Part shown: positions 36,183 through 36,269 of the stretch, piece after piece
Layout: every line of letters starts with the position of its first letter
Numbering within the stretch: position 1 is the stretch's first letter
IMG/VR virus record: IMGVR_UViG_3300010430_000252
Location: 1-36,269 of that record
Length of the DNA stretch: 36,269 nucleotides
Direction: 5' to 3' (one strand)
DNA from: a virus
Notes under the pieces: generated by a model
Databases searched by the model: none
Told to the model about the DNA's origin: nothing
Seen by the model: the letters and a program-made list of their open reading frames with translations, nothing else
Made by a program: the position numbers and the translations under genes

Positions 36183-36269
36183 TGGGGCGGCTCCGGTAAG
36201 GGCATCCAGTGGGTCGGCGTGTGATCGACTACAAAATGGTCTTCGTCCGCGCTTCCATAATGGAATCTA
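36179..36269 (-). CDS. C-terminal fragment of a DUF551-type protein (partial)
   Basis: An open minus-strand frame enters from the right edge and ends TGA 36181-36179, overlapping the next ATG as ATGA. The visible residues end DHTPTHWMPLPEPPQ. The THWMPLPEPP ending is the well-known C-terminal signature of DUF551 proteins, frequent in phage early/accessory regions. Start lies outside the window. Confidence 0.65.
   Translation of the reverse strand, partial: RFHYGSADEDHFVVDHTPTHWMPLPEPPQ

Noticed and set aside
1-36269. CRISPR array or insertion sequence
   Set aside because: No regularly spaced repeat-spacer units and no transposase or flanking inverted repeats with target duplications were seen; the only mobile gene is the HNH endonuclease.

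Overview
The window is part of the genome of a tailed double-stranded DNA bacteriophage (or a phage-derived contig) with a T7-like, podovirus-type virion. The gene order follows T7: portal (gp8-like), scaffold (gp9), major capsid protein (gp10), tail adaptor (gp11), nozzle (gp12), a GNAT-fold gp13-like protein, internal virion proteins (gp14/15/16-like) and a tail fibre. The host is very probably an alphaproteobacterium, because the phage carries a GcrA-family protein, a regulator family essentially restricted to that class. No RNA polymerase, DNA polymerase, integrase or repressor of a recognised kind lies in the window, so the replication arm must be elsewhere and lifestyle cannot be judged.

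Layout. (1) Positions 1-3494 hold about thirteen small rightward (+) genes, almost all unrecognised, typical of early host-takeover genes, with a candidate structured RNA at 631-724. (2) From 36269 down to 3491 nearly everything is leftward (-). In transcription order it starts with small accessory genes (36.2-34.3 kb), including a DUF551-like fragment and a DNA-binding winged-helix protein. Next come GcrA-like protein, ParB-domain DNA methyltransferase, and small and large terminase. A run of small genes follows, then a permuted papain-fold candidate, a poly-proline protein, the portal, a Bbp19-like protein and the scaffold. (3) A 646-bp non-coding gap (24479-25124) separates scaffold from capsid. 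It holds a tRNA-like remnant, a terminator, a sigma70-type promoter and a structured capsid leader. (4) Then come capsid, a cassette of two paralogous Rossmann-type proteins plus a sulfotransferase, the tail and internal-virion genes, and fibre proteins. (5) The leftward cluster ends with small membrane proteins, a HExxH protein, a metallophosphoesterase, and a lysis cassette (M15 endolysin, three-helix holin). The two arms converge and overlap by 4 bp at 3491-3494.

The genes are very tightly packed. Dozens of junctions are ATGA, GTGA, TTGA, TGATG or TAATG overlaps, and the last codons of one gene often form the Shine-Dalgarno sequence of the next. Starts were therefore assigned by coupling rather than by longest reading frame. 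Several genes of 22-58 codons were added on that basis.

The most interesting observations are these. A free-standing HNH endonuclease on the opposite strand has landed at the start of the endolysin gene and left a diverged, decapitated copy of the endolysin N-terminus on its other side. The capsid mRNA leader can fold into a closed multibranch structure. GcrA-like and methyltransferase genes are adjacent in a phage. A sulfotransferase/Rossmann cassette sits inside the morphogenesis module. Structured or tRNA-like RNAs occur at 631-724 and about 24893-24981.
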